Positions 8,410-16,268 of a stretch of DNA of 64,000 nucleotides are shown in pieces. The position numbers and the translations under genes are program-made. Numbering within the stretch: the first letter of the stretch is position 1; each line of letters starts with the position of its first letter. Source of the DNA: Mesorhizobium sp. SOD10 (GTDB lineage: Bacteria > Pseudomonadota > Alphaproteobacteria > Rhizobiales > Rhizobiaceae); the NCBI GenBank assembly GCA_000824805.1, contig CCNA01000034.1, forward strand, positions 248,001 to 312,000, given 5' to 3'. Under the pieces are notes generated by a model. It ran no database searches, was not told where the DNA came from, and saw nothing but the letters and a program-made list of their open reading frames with translations.

Positions 8410-8850
8410 TTGCAATCATGGAGGGTATATCTGCGCTCGCTCATTCTCGTCGCTATGGCTCTGTTTGCGTTGTCGTGCGAAGAGGCCCTGTCGGACGACG
8501 CCGATCAACCGGAAGCTTTGCTCAAAAGCTGCCCGAAGGGCGTTATGTTCAAAGCATATGAGTCGGGTGTTGTCGTGACCGTAATCAGACAAGGTTCCGG
8601 CAAGGCATGCATCTCGGATGATTGCAGCCAGTTGCAGGCGGCAACGGCAGCAGAGGTAGTGACGAAAGAGGCCGAGCATGGATTCATCGCTGGTCCTATG
8701 CTCTCTTACATGTTCGCGGTGGAGCCGAAGATCGTGAAAGACTTCAAATGGCGGCCCGCCGAGACGGCATCCACCACATTCTACACCGTCCGCCCGGACG
8801 ATGGCGGCGACGTAAACTTCACCCTTCAAGACATTGGCTGTGCCCGTTAG
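8410..8850 (+). CDS. Exported small protein, paralogue 1 of 3
   Basis: First of three tandem paralogues on the opposite strand to the phage genes. It has a signal-peptide-like N-terminus (LRSLILVAMALFALSC) and a mature domain with KSCPKGV, VVTVIRQGSGKA, KWRPAET and a final DIGCA motif. The two conserved Cys could form a disulphide, which fits a periplasmic location. No ATG fits: TTG at 8410 gives 146 residues, while GGAGGG 5 nt before CTG at 8431 lines up with the start of paralogue 3. The family is unknown to me. Lying between two genes that share a SleB-like domain, it may be a periplasmic inhibitor; this is inference. Confidence 0.7.
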   Translation: MQSWRVYLRSLILVAMALFALSCEEALSDDADQPEALLKSCPKGVMFKAYESGVVVTVIRQGSGKACISDDCSQLQAATAAEVVTKEAEHGFIAGPMLSYMFAVEPKIVKDFKWRPAETASTTFYTVRPDDGGDVNFTLQDIGCAR

Positions 8851-9288
8851 ATGCAACTGCAGATACAATTGCGATCACTAATTCTTGCCGCGATGGCTCT
8901 GCTTGCATTGCCAGGCGGCTTGGCCCGGTCGGACGACCTGGATCAGCCGGAAGCTCTGTCGAAAAGCTGCCCAAAGGGCGTGCTCTTCAAGGAGATCAAG
9001 TCAGGGATTGTCGTAACCGTTATCCGACAGGGTCAAGGCAAGGCCGTCTTCACGCAGGATAAGCATCGCTTGCAGGCCGCCACTGCCGTGGAAATTCTGA
9101 CGAAAGAAGGCGAGCATGGCTTCATCTACGGTCCGATGCGTTCCTATATGTTCGCGGTGGACCCGGATGTCGTCAAAGATTTCGAATGGCGACCAGCTGA
9201 GACCGAATATCACGCGTTCTATACCCTTCGCGACGATGACGGGAACGAAGCGCTACTCAATTTCGTCGATATCGGGTGCGCCCCTTAA
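8851..9288 (+). CDS. Exported small protein, paralogue 2 of 3
   Basis: A 145-residue paralogue starting at the base after its neighbour's stop (TAG then ATG). It has a signal peptide (LRSLILAAMALLALPGG) and keeps KSCPKGVLFK, VVTVIRQGQGKA, EHGFIYGPMRSYMFAVD, EWRPAET and DIGCAP. By eye it is roughly 55-60 percent identical to the other two, so the copies are old enough to have diverged but remain intact, which suggests selection for variants. No ribosome site stands before ATG 8851, so coupling to paralogue 1 is likely. Confidence 0.75.
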   Translation: MQLQIQLRSLILAAMALLALPGGLARSDDLDQPEALSKSCPKGVLFKEIKSGIVVTVIRQGQGKAVFTQDKHRLQAATAVEILTKEGEHGFIYGPMRSYMFAVDPDVVKDFEWRPAETEYHAFYTLRDDDGNEALLNFVDIGCAP

Positions 9289-9302
9289 CATAGGAGGCAT
9301 AA

Positions 9303-9725
9303 TTGCGTTCGCTCACTATCACTGCGGCGGTTCTACTTGCGTTGCCATGTAGCGCGGCGCAGGCGGACGGCTCGAATCCGCCGGATGCTCCATCGAAAAG
9401 CTGTCCGAGGGGCGTGCTCTTCAAATCACTCGAGTCGGGCGCACTGACAACCGTCATCCGGCAAGGCTTCGGCAAAGCCTTCTTCACGATGGAGAAGGAT
9501 CAGTTGCAACCAGCTACGGCGGCTGAGTTGAAGGGCGAGAATGAGAGCGAGCACGCATTCATCTACGGCCCCAGGCGGTCGTACATGTTTCTAACCGATG
9601 AGGACTTCGTCAAGGATTTCACCTGGCGCCCAGCCGAAACAGTTCCCAACGCGTTCTATACCGTTCGGACCGATGATGGCGACGAAACGCGATTTACACT
9701 CGTCGACGTCGGGTGTGCCCCTTAG
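9303..9725 (+). CDS. Exported small protein, paralogue 3 of 3 (TTG start)
   Basis: A 140-residue paralogue. The start is TTG at 9303, decided by AGGAGG 5 nt upstream; no ATG fits. The signal peptide ends near CSAAQA-DG. The mature part keeps KSCPRGVLFK, TTVIRQGFGKA, HAFIYGPRRSYMF, TWRPAET and VDVGCAP. Its stop lies 78 bp from the stop of the converging virion protein gene (9804). This end-to-end placement against an effector-like gene is seen again at 18008-18435. Confidence 0.75.
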   Translation: MRSLTITAAVLLALPCSAAQADGSNPPDAPSKSCPRGVLFKSLESGALTTVIRQGFGKAFFTMEKDQLQPATAAELKGENESEHAFIYGPRRSYMFLTDEDFVKDFTWRPAETVPNAFYTVRTDDGDETRFTLVDVGCAP

Positions 9726-9803
9726 ACTAGGATACCGCTCTTGATTTCGATGCCGCGTCGCTGGTGGGTATCGTGCGGAGGCGGTGACGCCGGATATGAT
9801 CGA

Positions 9804-11036
9804 TCATTGCCCCGAGGGATAGTAGTCCTCCGGTAGATATATATTGAACGGTGCGGGGCGGTACGGTTGAAGCGATTTTTCCGTCCCGTGATGATGCCTA
9901 CCCAATATAGGGCCATCAAATTTAGAAATATATTCTTGATTGTTCTCTGTCGATTTCCCGGGATTGGCGTGTTGCAAATGGCTTCCTACGACCGACGGTG
10001 CGCCTGCCGCGCGCTCAGCAAGGTGTCTATCCACAAGCGCTGAAGCCCTCGCAAAGCGAGCATCATCGATCGGCACCTGATCAACGTCATCTCGATTGTG
10101 GTTCCATGACGTCGGACCGTTCACATCGGAATATTGCTTGTACGCGTTTACCACATCTCCGACGCTGTTACCCCATTTCCCGGACATCACGCGGTTCAAA
10201 ATCTCATCCACGACCCCTTCCGCTTCCACTTCTTTATCGCTCTGTAACCACTCCGTCACCACCGTCTTTTTCAATCGAAGAATGTCCGCCGGAGACAAGT
10301 ATAAGGATTTAGCGAATTTCTCCGGTCTCGGACGATTAGGCCCCGCGTCATCATTGTCAGCGATAGCAGGCGTTTGCGCTTGCGCCGCCTCGATATCATC
10401 CAGCTGCCTGGCCAACGCTTTGCGCCACTTCAAGTCCACTATTCCCTCCAGCGCTTGCTTACGCGCTTCCTCGGGATCAGGAGAATCGCCCCAGGCCCTC
10501 AGCAAGCCCTCCGCGTCAGACCGGGGCAGCGGCTGGGGTTTTGCAATACCCAACTGACGCTGAGCCGCAAATGACTGTGTAAGCGCAGCCTGCAAACCCT
10601 GCGGCGTGGATAAATCCTTCAGTGCAGCATCGAGGGTGGCGCTGACCCTGCGAGCGTAGCCAGCAGGGTCGACCTGCCTCTGCTGGATAACCAACGCAGC
10701 AGCGTCCGCATTCAGTTCATAGCGCTTCTCATCCTGCTCATAGCGCGCCTGATCGAGCTTATACATTTCGGGGTCTTGCTTCGGCGAAAACCGGTTCGGG
10801 ACAGGTTTCGCCGCGAAAATGGAGGCGTCGACCTCGTTGGTCGGGGTCACACGCATATTGGCTACATAAGGGCTGACATCTGCCCTCCAGTTGAAGGCTC
10901 TGGACCTCTTGCCACCCTCTTCCGCGCCGAAGACTTGAGCGAATTCGGTGTCGTCATGCCTTGAACCGGAATAGGGCTCCATATTGGCTATGGCGGCCTT
11001 TGCCCTCTGCGCGTCGGTGTTGAGGCTAGTATGCAT
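9804..11036 (-). CDS. Virion (ejection-type) protein copy A, C-terminal part with SleB-like domain
   Basis: A 410-residue frame continuing the protein encoded upstream at 10988-11992, out of phase by one base. Residues about 20-180 match the middle of the intact copy at 20392-22734 (GAEEGGKR, DPAGYARRV, FAAQRQLGIAKPQPLP). Residues about 255-365 form a SleB-like hydrolase module (ILRLKKTVVTEWLQ, VVDEILNRV, GKWGNSVGDVV, KQYSDVNG) shared with the protein at 6632-7861. The C-terminal 45 residues are unique and rich in Pro, His and Tyr. It could be read alone from ATG 11036, though no good ribosome site is present, or the gene may carry a real frameshift. It likely acts on peptidoglycan during entry or as a payload. 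Confidence 0.65.
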   Translation of the reverse strand: MHTSLNTDAQRAKAAIANMEPYSGSRHDDTEFAQVFGAEEGGKRSRAFNWRADVSPYVANMRVTPTNEVDASIFAAKPVPNRFSPKQDPEMYKLDQARYEQDEKRYELNADAAALVIQQRQVDPAGYARRVSATLDAALKDLSTPQGLQAALTQSFAAQRQLGIAKPQPLPRSDAEGLLRAWGDSPDPEEARKQALEGIVDLKWRKALARQLDDIEAAQAQTPAIADNDDAGPNRPRPEKFAKSLYLSPADILRLKKTVVTEWLQSDKEVEAEGVVDEILNRVMSGKWGNSVGDVVNAYKQYSDVNGPTSWNHNRDDVDQVPIDDARFARASALVDRHLAERAAGAPSVVGSHLQHANPGKSTENNQEYISKFDGPILGRHHHGTEKSLQPYRPAPFNIYLPEDYYPSGQ

Positions 11037-11992
11037 GGAGATGAACTCGCAGCATCCGCGCTGCGGGCCTGGCGAACGAGATCGCCGTACGACTCAGGCG
11101 ATAGCTGTGCACGCAGGACGTCGATCGGAACATTGTCCTGAAACGCTTGTCCAACCCGTTCGCTCGGGTCGACCTTGCGGAGGCGATCTTCTTTCTCGCC
11201 AGACACGACGGCGCTATCTGCTTGCCGGATAGAACCGGTGGTCATCCCATCGACGCCTTGCCCGGACAGGTTGTTTTCGTGGCTGCTCTTCAGCCCAAGC
11301 AGATTGAGCGCCACTTGCGGATTCTTAGCGATCAACGCTTCAATCCGCGTCTTTGCCGAGCGGTCGAGCCAGTCGGCTTCGGCCAGCGCCTTGGCTCGCG
11401 GGTCAAGGTCCATCTTGGCGATAAGATCGAGGCCGGCCTGCCGGGAGGCGTCGAAGGCGGCGGTGTCGTTCGGGTCGCTTTGCGCGATGTTGCTGAGCTC
11501 GGCGGTGTGAGCCTCAGCCACCTGATCCTGCTCATATTGCTTGCGGCGCTGATTTTGCTGCGCCGCCATGCGCCGCCCGCCAACTGCGCGAAGCGCCTCC
11601 TTGCGCGCGGCAAGGCCGTCGCGCAGCTCTGGCGGCAGCTGCTTCAGGAAATTGCCGAACAGCGTGTCGAACAGGCCGGTCTTCACCACTTGGCCGGTGT
11701 ACGGATCGACCTGGCCATACATGGTGTCGTGCAGGCCGGCGCCATCGGCGGGCGCGTTGGCCACCGTCTCGGCCTCGGCCTGGGCGAGCTCGCCATTCAG
11801 CCGGCGCGCGGCGATCTCGGTGTCGAAGGCCTGCTGCTGCGCCTTGCGTTGTTCGTAACGCTCGGCCGCGGCCTGCCACCTGTCGCCGAATTGCTGCATC
11901 GCCTCGCCCACCGGCGAGGAGTCCGGATATTGCACCGGGTTGCCGGTATCGAGCCGGCGCTCGCCGACAAAAAGAGGAATGATGTGGACCAT
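10988..11992 (-). CDS. Virion (ejection-type) protein copy A, N-terminal part
   Basis: A 334-residue protein beginning MVHIIPLFVGERRLD, the same opening as the copies at 22734 and 19623. It is helical and Ala/Gln-rich (QQNQRRKQYEQDQVAEAHTA, LDLIAKMDLDP, TRIEALIAKNP). The frame stays alignable with copy C to about LVRQARSAD, then runs out of phase for 18 residues to a stop. The rest of the homologous protein continues in the next frame (9804-11036) with a 49-base overlap. Restoring one base would give about 730 codons. It lies next to the Bbp19-type gene and the portal, where T7-like phages encode internal virion proteins; the exact virion role is inferred. Confidence 0.65.
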   Translation of the reverse strand: MVHIIPLFVGERRLDTGNPVQYPDSSPVGEAMQQFGDRWQAAAERYEQRKAQQQAFDTEIAARRLNGELAQAEAETVANAPADGAGLHDTMYGQVDPYTGQVVKTGLFDTLFGNFLKQLPPELRDGLAARKEALRAVGGRRMAAQQNQRRKQYEQDQVAEAHTAELSNIAQSDPNDTAAFDASRQAGLDLIAKMDLDPRAKALAEADWLDRSAKTRIEALIAKNPQVALNLLGLKSSHENNLSGQGVDGMTTGSIRQADSAVVSGEKEDRLRKVDPSERVGQAFQDNVPIDVLRAQLSPESYGDLVRQARSADAASSSPCILASTPTRRGQRPP

Positions 11993-12122
11993 TTGGCTGT
12001 TTTCCTGGCCGGGTGGAGGCGCGCGGAGACGGGCCGCCGAGGATGGCGCCGGTTGGGCCGTGCGGATGGTGGGGTTCGGTTGGAGCGTGGATGGTGAAAG
12101 GAGTGCGCGAGAGGCGCCGGCG

Positions 12123-12308
12123 TCCCCTTCTCCCCTTGTGGGAGAAGGTGGCCGCGAAGCGGCCGGATGAGGGGTGCTCCAGCTTGGCGGCCACTCATCC
12201 CATTGCTAGTCGGGAGCCAAGTTTGGCGACGCCTCGTTTCTTCCAGCACCCCTCATCCGTCTCGGCGCTGACGCGCCGATCCACCTTCTCCCACAGGGGG
12301 AGAAGGAG
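12123..12308. repeat. Palindromic RIME-like repeat pair
   Basis: CCTTCTCCCCTTGTGGGAGA with GGATGAGGGGTGCTCCAGC at the left is mirrored at the right by CAGCACCCCTCATCCG and CCACCTTCTCCCACAGGGGG. Each arm has its own inner hairpin (GGCCGCGAAGCGGCC; TCGGCGCTGACGCGCCGA). The element separates virion protein copy A from the Bbp19-type gene. Confidence 0.8.
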
Positions 12309-12312
12309 GGCG

Positions 12313-12636
12313 CTACCTCTCCTCGGCCCGCGCCGCCTTTTCCAGCGCAGCGAGGTCGGCGTCTTCCAGCGCCAGGAACCCCATGATGTGCTGCACGACT
12401 TCCGCCCGCGCGTTGGAGAGCGCGCTGTGCAGCTCGAAGCCTTCCGGCGTCTTGGTGCGGGCCAGCCAGTCGCCGTAGGAGGGGCGGCGATAGTAGCCTG
12501 TTGTGGCGGTGAGGTCGGCCAGCACCAGCTCGCCATCCTCGCCGGAAAAGATGCGGCGATAGGCTTTGGTCAGCGCCTCGCGCGCGGCGAGCGGGCCGCC
12601 GGCGTCGGAGGGACGGGCGAAGCGTTTGCGGCTCAT
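12313..12636 (-). CDS. Bbp19-type small phage protein
   Basis: A 107-residue protein with the motif RRIFSGEDGELVLADLTATT, which matches Bbp19-like proteins encoded next to portal genes in many podoviruses (the family word is FS.e.G..VL.dL). Its start overlaps the portal stop by four bases (ATGA), a strong sign of translational coupling. Members are probably virion or packaging accessory proteins; the exact role is not known. The C-terminus is a short acidic helix. Confidence 0.75.
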   Translation of the reverse strand: MSRKRFARPSDAGGPLAAREALTKAYRRIFSGEDGELVLADLTATTGYYRRPSYGDWLARTKTPEGFELHSALSNARAEVVQHIMGFLALEDADLAALEKAARAEER

Positions 12637-14429
12637 GCGGCACCATTGGCAGCGCCGCCCGCGGGGCCGCCCTGGGAGCCAGGCACGGCGCCCTGCCCGC
12701 CGGGCGAACCAGCAGCGCCGCCGCCCTGCATCATCGCTTGCAAGCTATCCAGCAGGCCGCTGTCGCGCGCCTGCACGGCGGCCGGCACCGCGTCCTTGGC
12801 CACCTTGCCGGCGGTGGCGATCGCCGCCATGCCAGCCTGCGCCTGCTGGGCTTGAGCCCGCGCTCCACGCATCCCTTCCACCTCGTCCTTGCGCCGGAAA
12901 ATGCGTTGCGGGCTGCGGCCGGCGCTCTGCACGACGCGGATCGCCTCGTCGCCGTCGATATTGTCCATGATGCCGGGATCGAACTGCGCCATCTGCATGG
13001 CGGTGGTCACCACCTGGATGGTGTCGCGGGCTTCGGCCGAGCGGCGCAGCACGTCGAGCGGGCCGGTGAAGGTCGGCCGCACCGCCTTGCCGGCGAGGCT
13101 TTCCGGCGGACGGAAGCGGCTGTCCTGGTCGTAGAGGCCCTTGTCCTCGAGGATCGATAGCTCACGGTCGAGATTGGCGGCAAAGCCGGCCTGGATGATC
13201 GAGCCGGACGGGCCGAGCAGCGCGCCCTTCTCCTCCTGGCGGATCAGCGCCTCGGTGGCGGTCATCTGCGGGTTCTGCACCAGCGTCTGGAAGAGGTTGA
13301 CGAACATCATGTCGCGGATCTCCTCCGCGCGGCTCGCCGCATAGTCGAAGGCGTAGCTCGGGTTCTGGCCGGTGGCGATCGGCTGGATCAGCGGCCGGCC
13401 ATTGTCGTCGATCAGGCCCGGATAATTCTCGCCGGGATTGAGCACCGGCACATAGTCGAGCCGTGCTTTCGAAGCGGTCGGCGGGTCGGTGATCTGCTGC
13501 AGGGCGCGCAAGCCGGAGCGGCGAACGGCGTTTTCTTCGCGCACGGTGGTCAGCGCCTCGATGGCCGGCGAGATGCCGTAGGCGTCGCCCTCGTAGCGGC
13601 GCCAGTTGAAGGTCGAGACCGGGAAGGTGCGGAAGCCTGACTCGCGCACGATCTCCTCCTCGTCCTCGATGACGTGGTAGGAGGCGAAAGCCTGGTCGAG
13701 ATATTGGTAGAAGCCGCCCGAGCGGTACATGCGCCGCTCGTCGCGCGGCTGCACGCATTGGATCAGCGAGATCTTCTCCTCGCATTTGGCGGGGTCGTCG
13801 ACCAGCGCCTTGATGCGCGCCGGCAGCTTTTCATAGCCCAGAAGCTGCGCCGCCTGGCGCGCGGTGCGCTCGTAGCGGCGGTGGAAGATGTCGACCTGGC
13901 CCCAGCGGTTGCGCGACAGATAGCCTTCGACCACGGGGATCGAGGCATAGCGGATCAGCGTTCCGCCAAAACCTTCCTCGGCATAGAGATAGGCCGGGCC
14001 GTAGCGCACGACATTCCTGAGGCAAGCCTGCGTCGCCGGCACGAAGTTGGAGTTGGCCGAATAGCGCAGCGCGAACAGGAAATCGCGCAAGGCCTCGGCC
14101 CACTCCTTCTCCTCGTCGGTCTCCTCGTCATCCATCTCGGCGGTGGTCAGCCCATGCCATTTCTCCGATTGCGGGATGATCAGGCTCTCCAGACCGGCGG
14201 CGAGCCGGTTCGCGGCCGAGTTGATGGTGTTGGCGTAGACGCGGGAGCCGCGCCGCTCCTGCCGCTCGGCCTGGCTCTCGCCGCGGCTCGTGCGGCGGCC
14301 CGACCAGATGTCGGGGGCATCCGGATCGCAGAACTCCGCCACCGCCTCCCAGACGGGCTCGTAGGCGGCGCGTTCGGTCTCGAGTTCGGCCTGTCGCGAC
14401 AAGATATCGCGGGCGCGGGAATCGGTCAT
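12633..14429 (-). CDS. Portal (head-to-tail connector) protein
   Basis: A 598-residue protein of the T7-like head-tail connector family. It opens with a helical N-terminus (ILSRQAELETERAAYEPVWE) and then ANTINSAANRLAAGLESLII, where family members have the sequence leading into the stem. Further family landmarks are LRNVVRYGPAYLYAEE, FNWRRYEGDAYGISPAIEAL, NPGENYPGL and NPQMTATEALIRQEEKGALL. The Gly/Ala/Gln-rich C-terminal tail (from about residue 540) is typical of the group. It forms the dodecameric DNA gate and docks the terminase. Length is normal and the frame is intact. The 28-residue peptide, small protein and Gp13 genes lie beyond the methyltransferase cargo. Confidence 0.9.
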   Translation of the reverse strand: MTDSRARDILSRQAELETERAAYEPVWEAVAEFCDPDAPDIWSGRRTSRGESQAERQERRGSRVYANTINSAANRLAAGLESLIIPQSEKWHGLTTAEMDDEETDEEKEWAEALRDFLFALRYSANSNFVPATQACLRNVVRYGPAYLYAEEGFGGTLIRYASIPVVEGYLSRNRWGQVDIFHRRYERTARQAAQLLGYEKLPARIKALVDDPAKCEEKISLIQCVQPRDERRMYRSGGFYQYLDQAFASYHVIEDEEEIVRESGFRTFPVSTFNWRRYEGDAYGISPAIEALTTVREENAVRRSGLRALQQITDPPTASKARLDYVPVLNPGENYPGLIDDNGRPLIQPIATGQNPSYAFDYAASRAEEIRDMMFVNLFQTLVQNPQMTATEALIRQEEKGALLGPSGSIIQAGFAANLDRELSILEDKGLYDQDSRFRPPESLAGKAVRPTFTGPLDVLRRSAEARDTIQVVTTAMQMAQFDPGIMDNIDGDEAIRVVQSAGRSPQRIFRRKDEVEGMRGARAQAQQAQAGMAAIATAGKVAKDAVPAAVQARDSGLLDSLQAMMQGGGAAGSPGGQGAVPGSQGGPAGGAANGAA

Positions 14430-14458
14430 GGGAAGGTCTCGCTTGTTTGGCGGGGACT

Positions 14459-14635
14459 TTTCCTCGCCCCACGAAAGTGGGGAAAGGTGGCTCGGCGAAG
14501 CCGAGACGGAGAGGGGCTGGCGCCGAGTTGGGTGTTCGGCGCAGAATGATCGAGCCTTATTCTGCGGGGCTGGCGCAGCCCCCTCTCCGGCCGCTAAGCG
14601 GCCACCTCTCCCCCGCTTCGCGGGGGCGAGGAAAA
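14459..14635. repeat. Palindromic RIME-like repeat left of the methyltransferase
   Basis: The left arm (TTTTCCTCGCCCCACGAAAG, then CTCGGCGAAGCCGAGACGGA) is the complement of the right arm (GGCCGCTAAGCGGCCACCTC, then CGCGGGGGCGAGGAAAA). The same family occurs at 23939-24107 and, degenerate, at 24567-24710. It lies between the portal start and the methyltransferase gene. Confidence 0.8.
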
Positions 14636-14708
14636 GGCTGGGCTGTCATCTTTTGCGCACTTCTCGGTGCTATCGACGCTAACGCGGGCGGGCAGGAGGA
14701 GGTCGAAA

Positions 14709-15323
14709 ATGACAAGCCTTGCCGGCGCGCTCAAAAATCGCGGTAAACACGCGGTGAAGCGGCTGCTTCGCTATGACAACCGCAACTGGCTGCGCATCCG
14801 CCAGATTGAAGCTTTCACAACGTTCCTCGAAGCGGCGAACCGCAAGTCGCGCGACGTGATCGAAATCTCGCCGGGCTGGAACCGCTATTGGCGGGCGCTC
14901 TGCCCCGACTATCGCTCGGTCGATTTCCCGGAATTCGACATCTGCAAGGATCGCACCGAGGAGCAATATTCGATCGTCATCGCCGACCAGGTGCTGGAGC
15001 ATGTGCAGCGCCCGCAAGCGGCCGCCGCCAACATCCACGCCATGGTCAAGCCCGGCGGCTGGGCGATGGTGGCGACGCCCTTCCTGTTCCGGGTGCATGC
15101 GCGCCCGCACGACTACAACCGCTGGACGCCCGCTGGGCTGAAGCAGCTGATGGTCGAAGGCGGTTTTGGCGAAGACGACGTGCAAGCCTTCGGCTGGGGC
15201 AACAAGGCTTGCGCCCGCGCTCACATTGGAGGGCCGGTCCGCGCCTATGGCATCTGGCGGGATTTGAGCAATGACGAGGAATACCCGCTGATGGTCTGGG
15301 CATTCGCGAAGAAGGCTGCATGA
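14709..15323 (+). CDS. SAM-dependent methyltransferase-like cargo protein
   Basis: A 204-residue protein resembling class I methyltransferases of the type-11/type-12 group. VIEISPGWNRYW stands where the SAM-binding Gly-rich loop should be but has only one Gly, then VDFPEFDICKD, SIVIADQVLEHVQRP (motif around the D/EH pair), and MVKPGGWAMVATPFLFRVH. The ATG at 14709 is preceded by AGGAGG at 7 nt. It is encoded against the phage strand and bracketed by two palindromic repeats, so it looks like inserted cargo, perhaps for surface-glycan methylation. It does not resemble DNA methyltransferases (no DPPY/NPPY). Confidence 0.75.
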   Translation: MTSLAGALKNRGKHAVKRLLRYDNRNWLRIRQIEAFTTFLEAANRKSRDVIEISPGWNRYWRALCPDYRSVDFPEFDICKDRTEEQYSIVIADQVLEHVQRPQAAAANIHAMVKPGGWAMVATPFLFRVHARPHDYNRWTPAGLKQLMVEGGFGEDDVQAFGWGNKACARAHIGGPVRAYGIWRDLSNDEEYPLMVWAFAKKAA

Positions 15324-15328
15324 CCTTC

Positions 15329-15508
15329 CCCTTCTCCCCTCGCGGGAGAAGGTGTCGCCGAAGGCGACGGATGAGGGGGGCTCCAGCTTGACGAAAGCCT
15401 GTCCAGCAAAGGCGGCAGGAAAGACCAGCGTCTCACTCCGCTGGAGCACCTCTCATCCGTCCCGGCGCTTACGCGCCGATCCACCTTCTCCCACAAGGGG
15501 AGAAGGTG
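15329..15508. repeat. Palindromic RIME-like repeat right of the methyltransferase
   Basis: CCTTCTCCCCTCGCGGGAGA with GTCGCCGAAGGCGACGGATG at the left; CTCATCCGTCCCGGCGCTTA and CCACCTTCTCCCACAAGGGG at the right. With the element at 14459-14635 it encloses the methyltransferase gene completely. Confidence 0.8.
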
Positions 15509-15513
15509 AAGAC

Positions 15514-15600
15514 CTACCGCCTTTTCACCAGCCGCGCATGCCGCCTCCAATACCACCAGTCCAGCACGCGCCGGCGAAAACTGCGTTTCATCGCGGTCAT
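15514..15600 (-). CDS. 28-residue basic peptide in the phage cluster
   Basis: A short gene starting four bases after the stop of the gene at 15605-15799. The product begins MTAMKRSFRRRVLDWWYW and ends LVKRR: strongly basic with a Trp/Tyr cluster (WWYW), like membrane- or nucleic-acid-binding micropeptides. Tight spacing on the same strand supports translation. The family is not recognised. Confidence 0.45.
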   Translation of the reverse strand: MTAMKRSFRRRVLDWWYWRRHARLVKRR

Positions 15601-15604
15601 GGCG

Positions 15605-15799
15605 TCACACTCCAAGCAGCACACGGCGCTGGCCGGTGAGGTCGCTCGGCGCAAGGTCGGTCTTGACGGTGGAGAGCGTGCCCTGGCGCTGTTCGAGCTC
15701 AGCGCGAAGCGCGGCCTCTCGCGCCTGCACGTCCTTGTCTTGCGGCGTCGGCACCGGCGGCAGCGGCTTCAGTTCGGGGGGTTTTTGAAAGAGACACAT
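15605..15799 (-). CDS. Small podovirus protein, CLFQKP type
   Basis: A 64-residue protein starting MCLFQKPPELKPLPPVPTPQ: a Cys near the N-terminus, a Pro-rich stretch, then a charged helix (ALRAELEQRQG) and LSTVKTDLAPSD. Small proteins of this pattern are encoded beside Gp13-type proteins in podoviruses. The ATG at 15799 is preferred over 15856 because the family word begins there. It overlaps the 3' end of the Gp13-type gene by about 100 bases in another frame. Function unknown. Confidence 0.6.
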   Translation of the reverse strand: MCLFQKPPELKPLPPVPTPQDKDVQAREAALRAELEQRQGTLSTVKTDLAPSDLTGQRRVLLGV

Positions 15800-16268
15800 G
15801 GTTCCAGCTTTCTCTTGTCCAGTCATAGAGGAAGAAATCTTCGCCGTTCTTGCCATAGGCCGGCAGGCGACAGCGTTGGGTGGCGCCGAGCCTGCCTAGC
15901 CAGCGCAAGGCAAGATCATTGTTGGCAAGCGCCCTCGCCTCGACCCGCCACGCGCCTTTGGCCGCGACCTGAGGCCCGAGCACCGCATCGAAGAAGCGGG
16001 TGATCTCGGGCACGCAGCGCCTCATACGGCGCGTGCCCCAGCTCCAGGCGATCCAGAGCCCGCTTCGCTGCTCGGCCGCGCCGAAGCCGGCTTCCGGATT
16101 ACCATCGAGCTCGGCGACATAGGCAAAGCCCTGAAGCGCCGTCAGCGCCAAGAGTGCCGGCGACCATTGCTTGACCTGGCAGTCGATCTCGGCCCGGTCC
16201 TCGGGGCGCAGGTTGGCGGCGATATAGGAGAGATCCCGCAGCGTGGCGGGGACGATGCGGATGGGCAT
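15699..16268 (-). CDS. Gp13-type (GNAT-like) phage protein
   Basis: A 189-residue protein opening MPIRIVPATLRDLSYIAANL, followed by LALTALQGFAYVAELDGNPE and a C-terminal AYGKNGEDFFLYDW segment. This is the pattern of T7 Gp13-family proteins, which have a GNAT acetyltransferase-like fold and take part in assembling the internal core. The last 35 residues, after YDWTRES, overlap the next gene and are low-complexity, so the functional part probably ends near residue 150. Its presence supports a T7-like ejection apparatus for this element. Confidence 0.75.
   Translation of the reverse strand: MPIRIVPATLRDLSYIAANLRPEDRAEIDCQVKQWSPALLALTALQGFAYVAELDGNPEAGFGAAEQRSGLWIAWSWGTRRMRRCVPEITRFFDAVLGPQVAAKGAWRVEARALANNDLALRWLGRLGATQRCRLPAYGKNGEDFFLYDWTRESWNHVSLSKTPRTEAAAAGADAARQGRAGARGRASR

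Noticed and set aside
8174..8419. 81-residue minus-strand frame before the small membrane protein
   Set aside because: It overlaps the start of the membrane-protein gene, has no ribosome site, and its Arg/Gln-rich text shows no domain. It could be a fragment of an older phage gene but I cannot support it.
10988..11036. Programmed minus-one frameshift in virion copy A
   Set aside because: No X-XXY-YYZ slippery site or following pseudoknot is apparent in the overlap; copy C has the same region in one frame.
14709..15323. DNA modification methyltransferase of a restriction system
   Set aside because: No DPPY/NPPY or cytosine-methylase PC motif and no restriction gene nearby; the pattern is of small-molecule or sugar methyltransferases.
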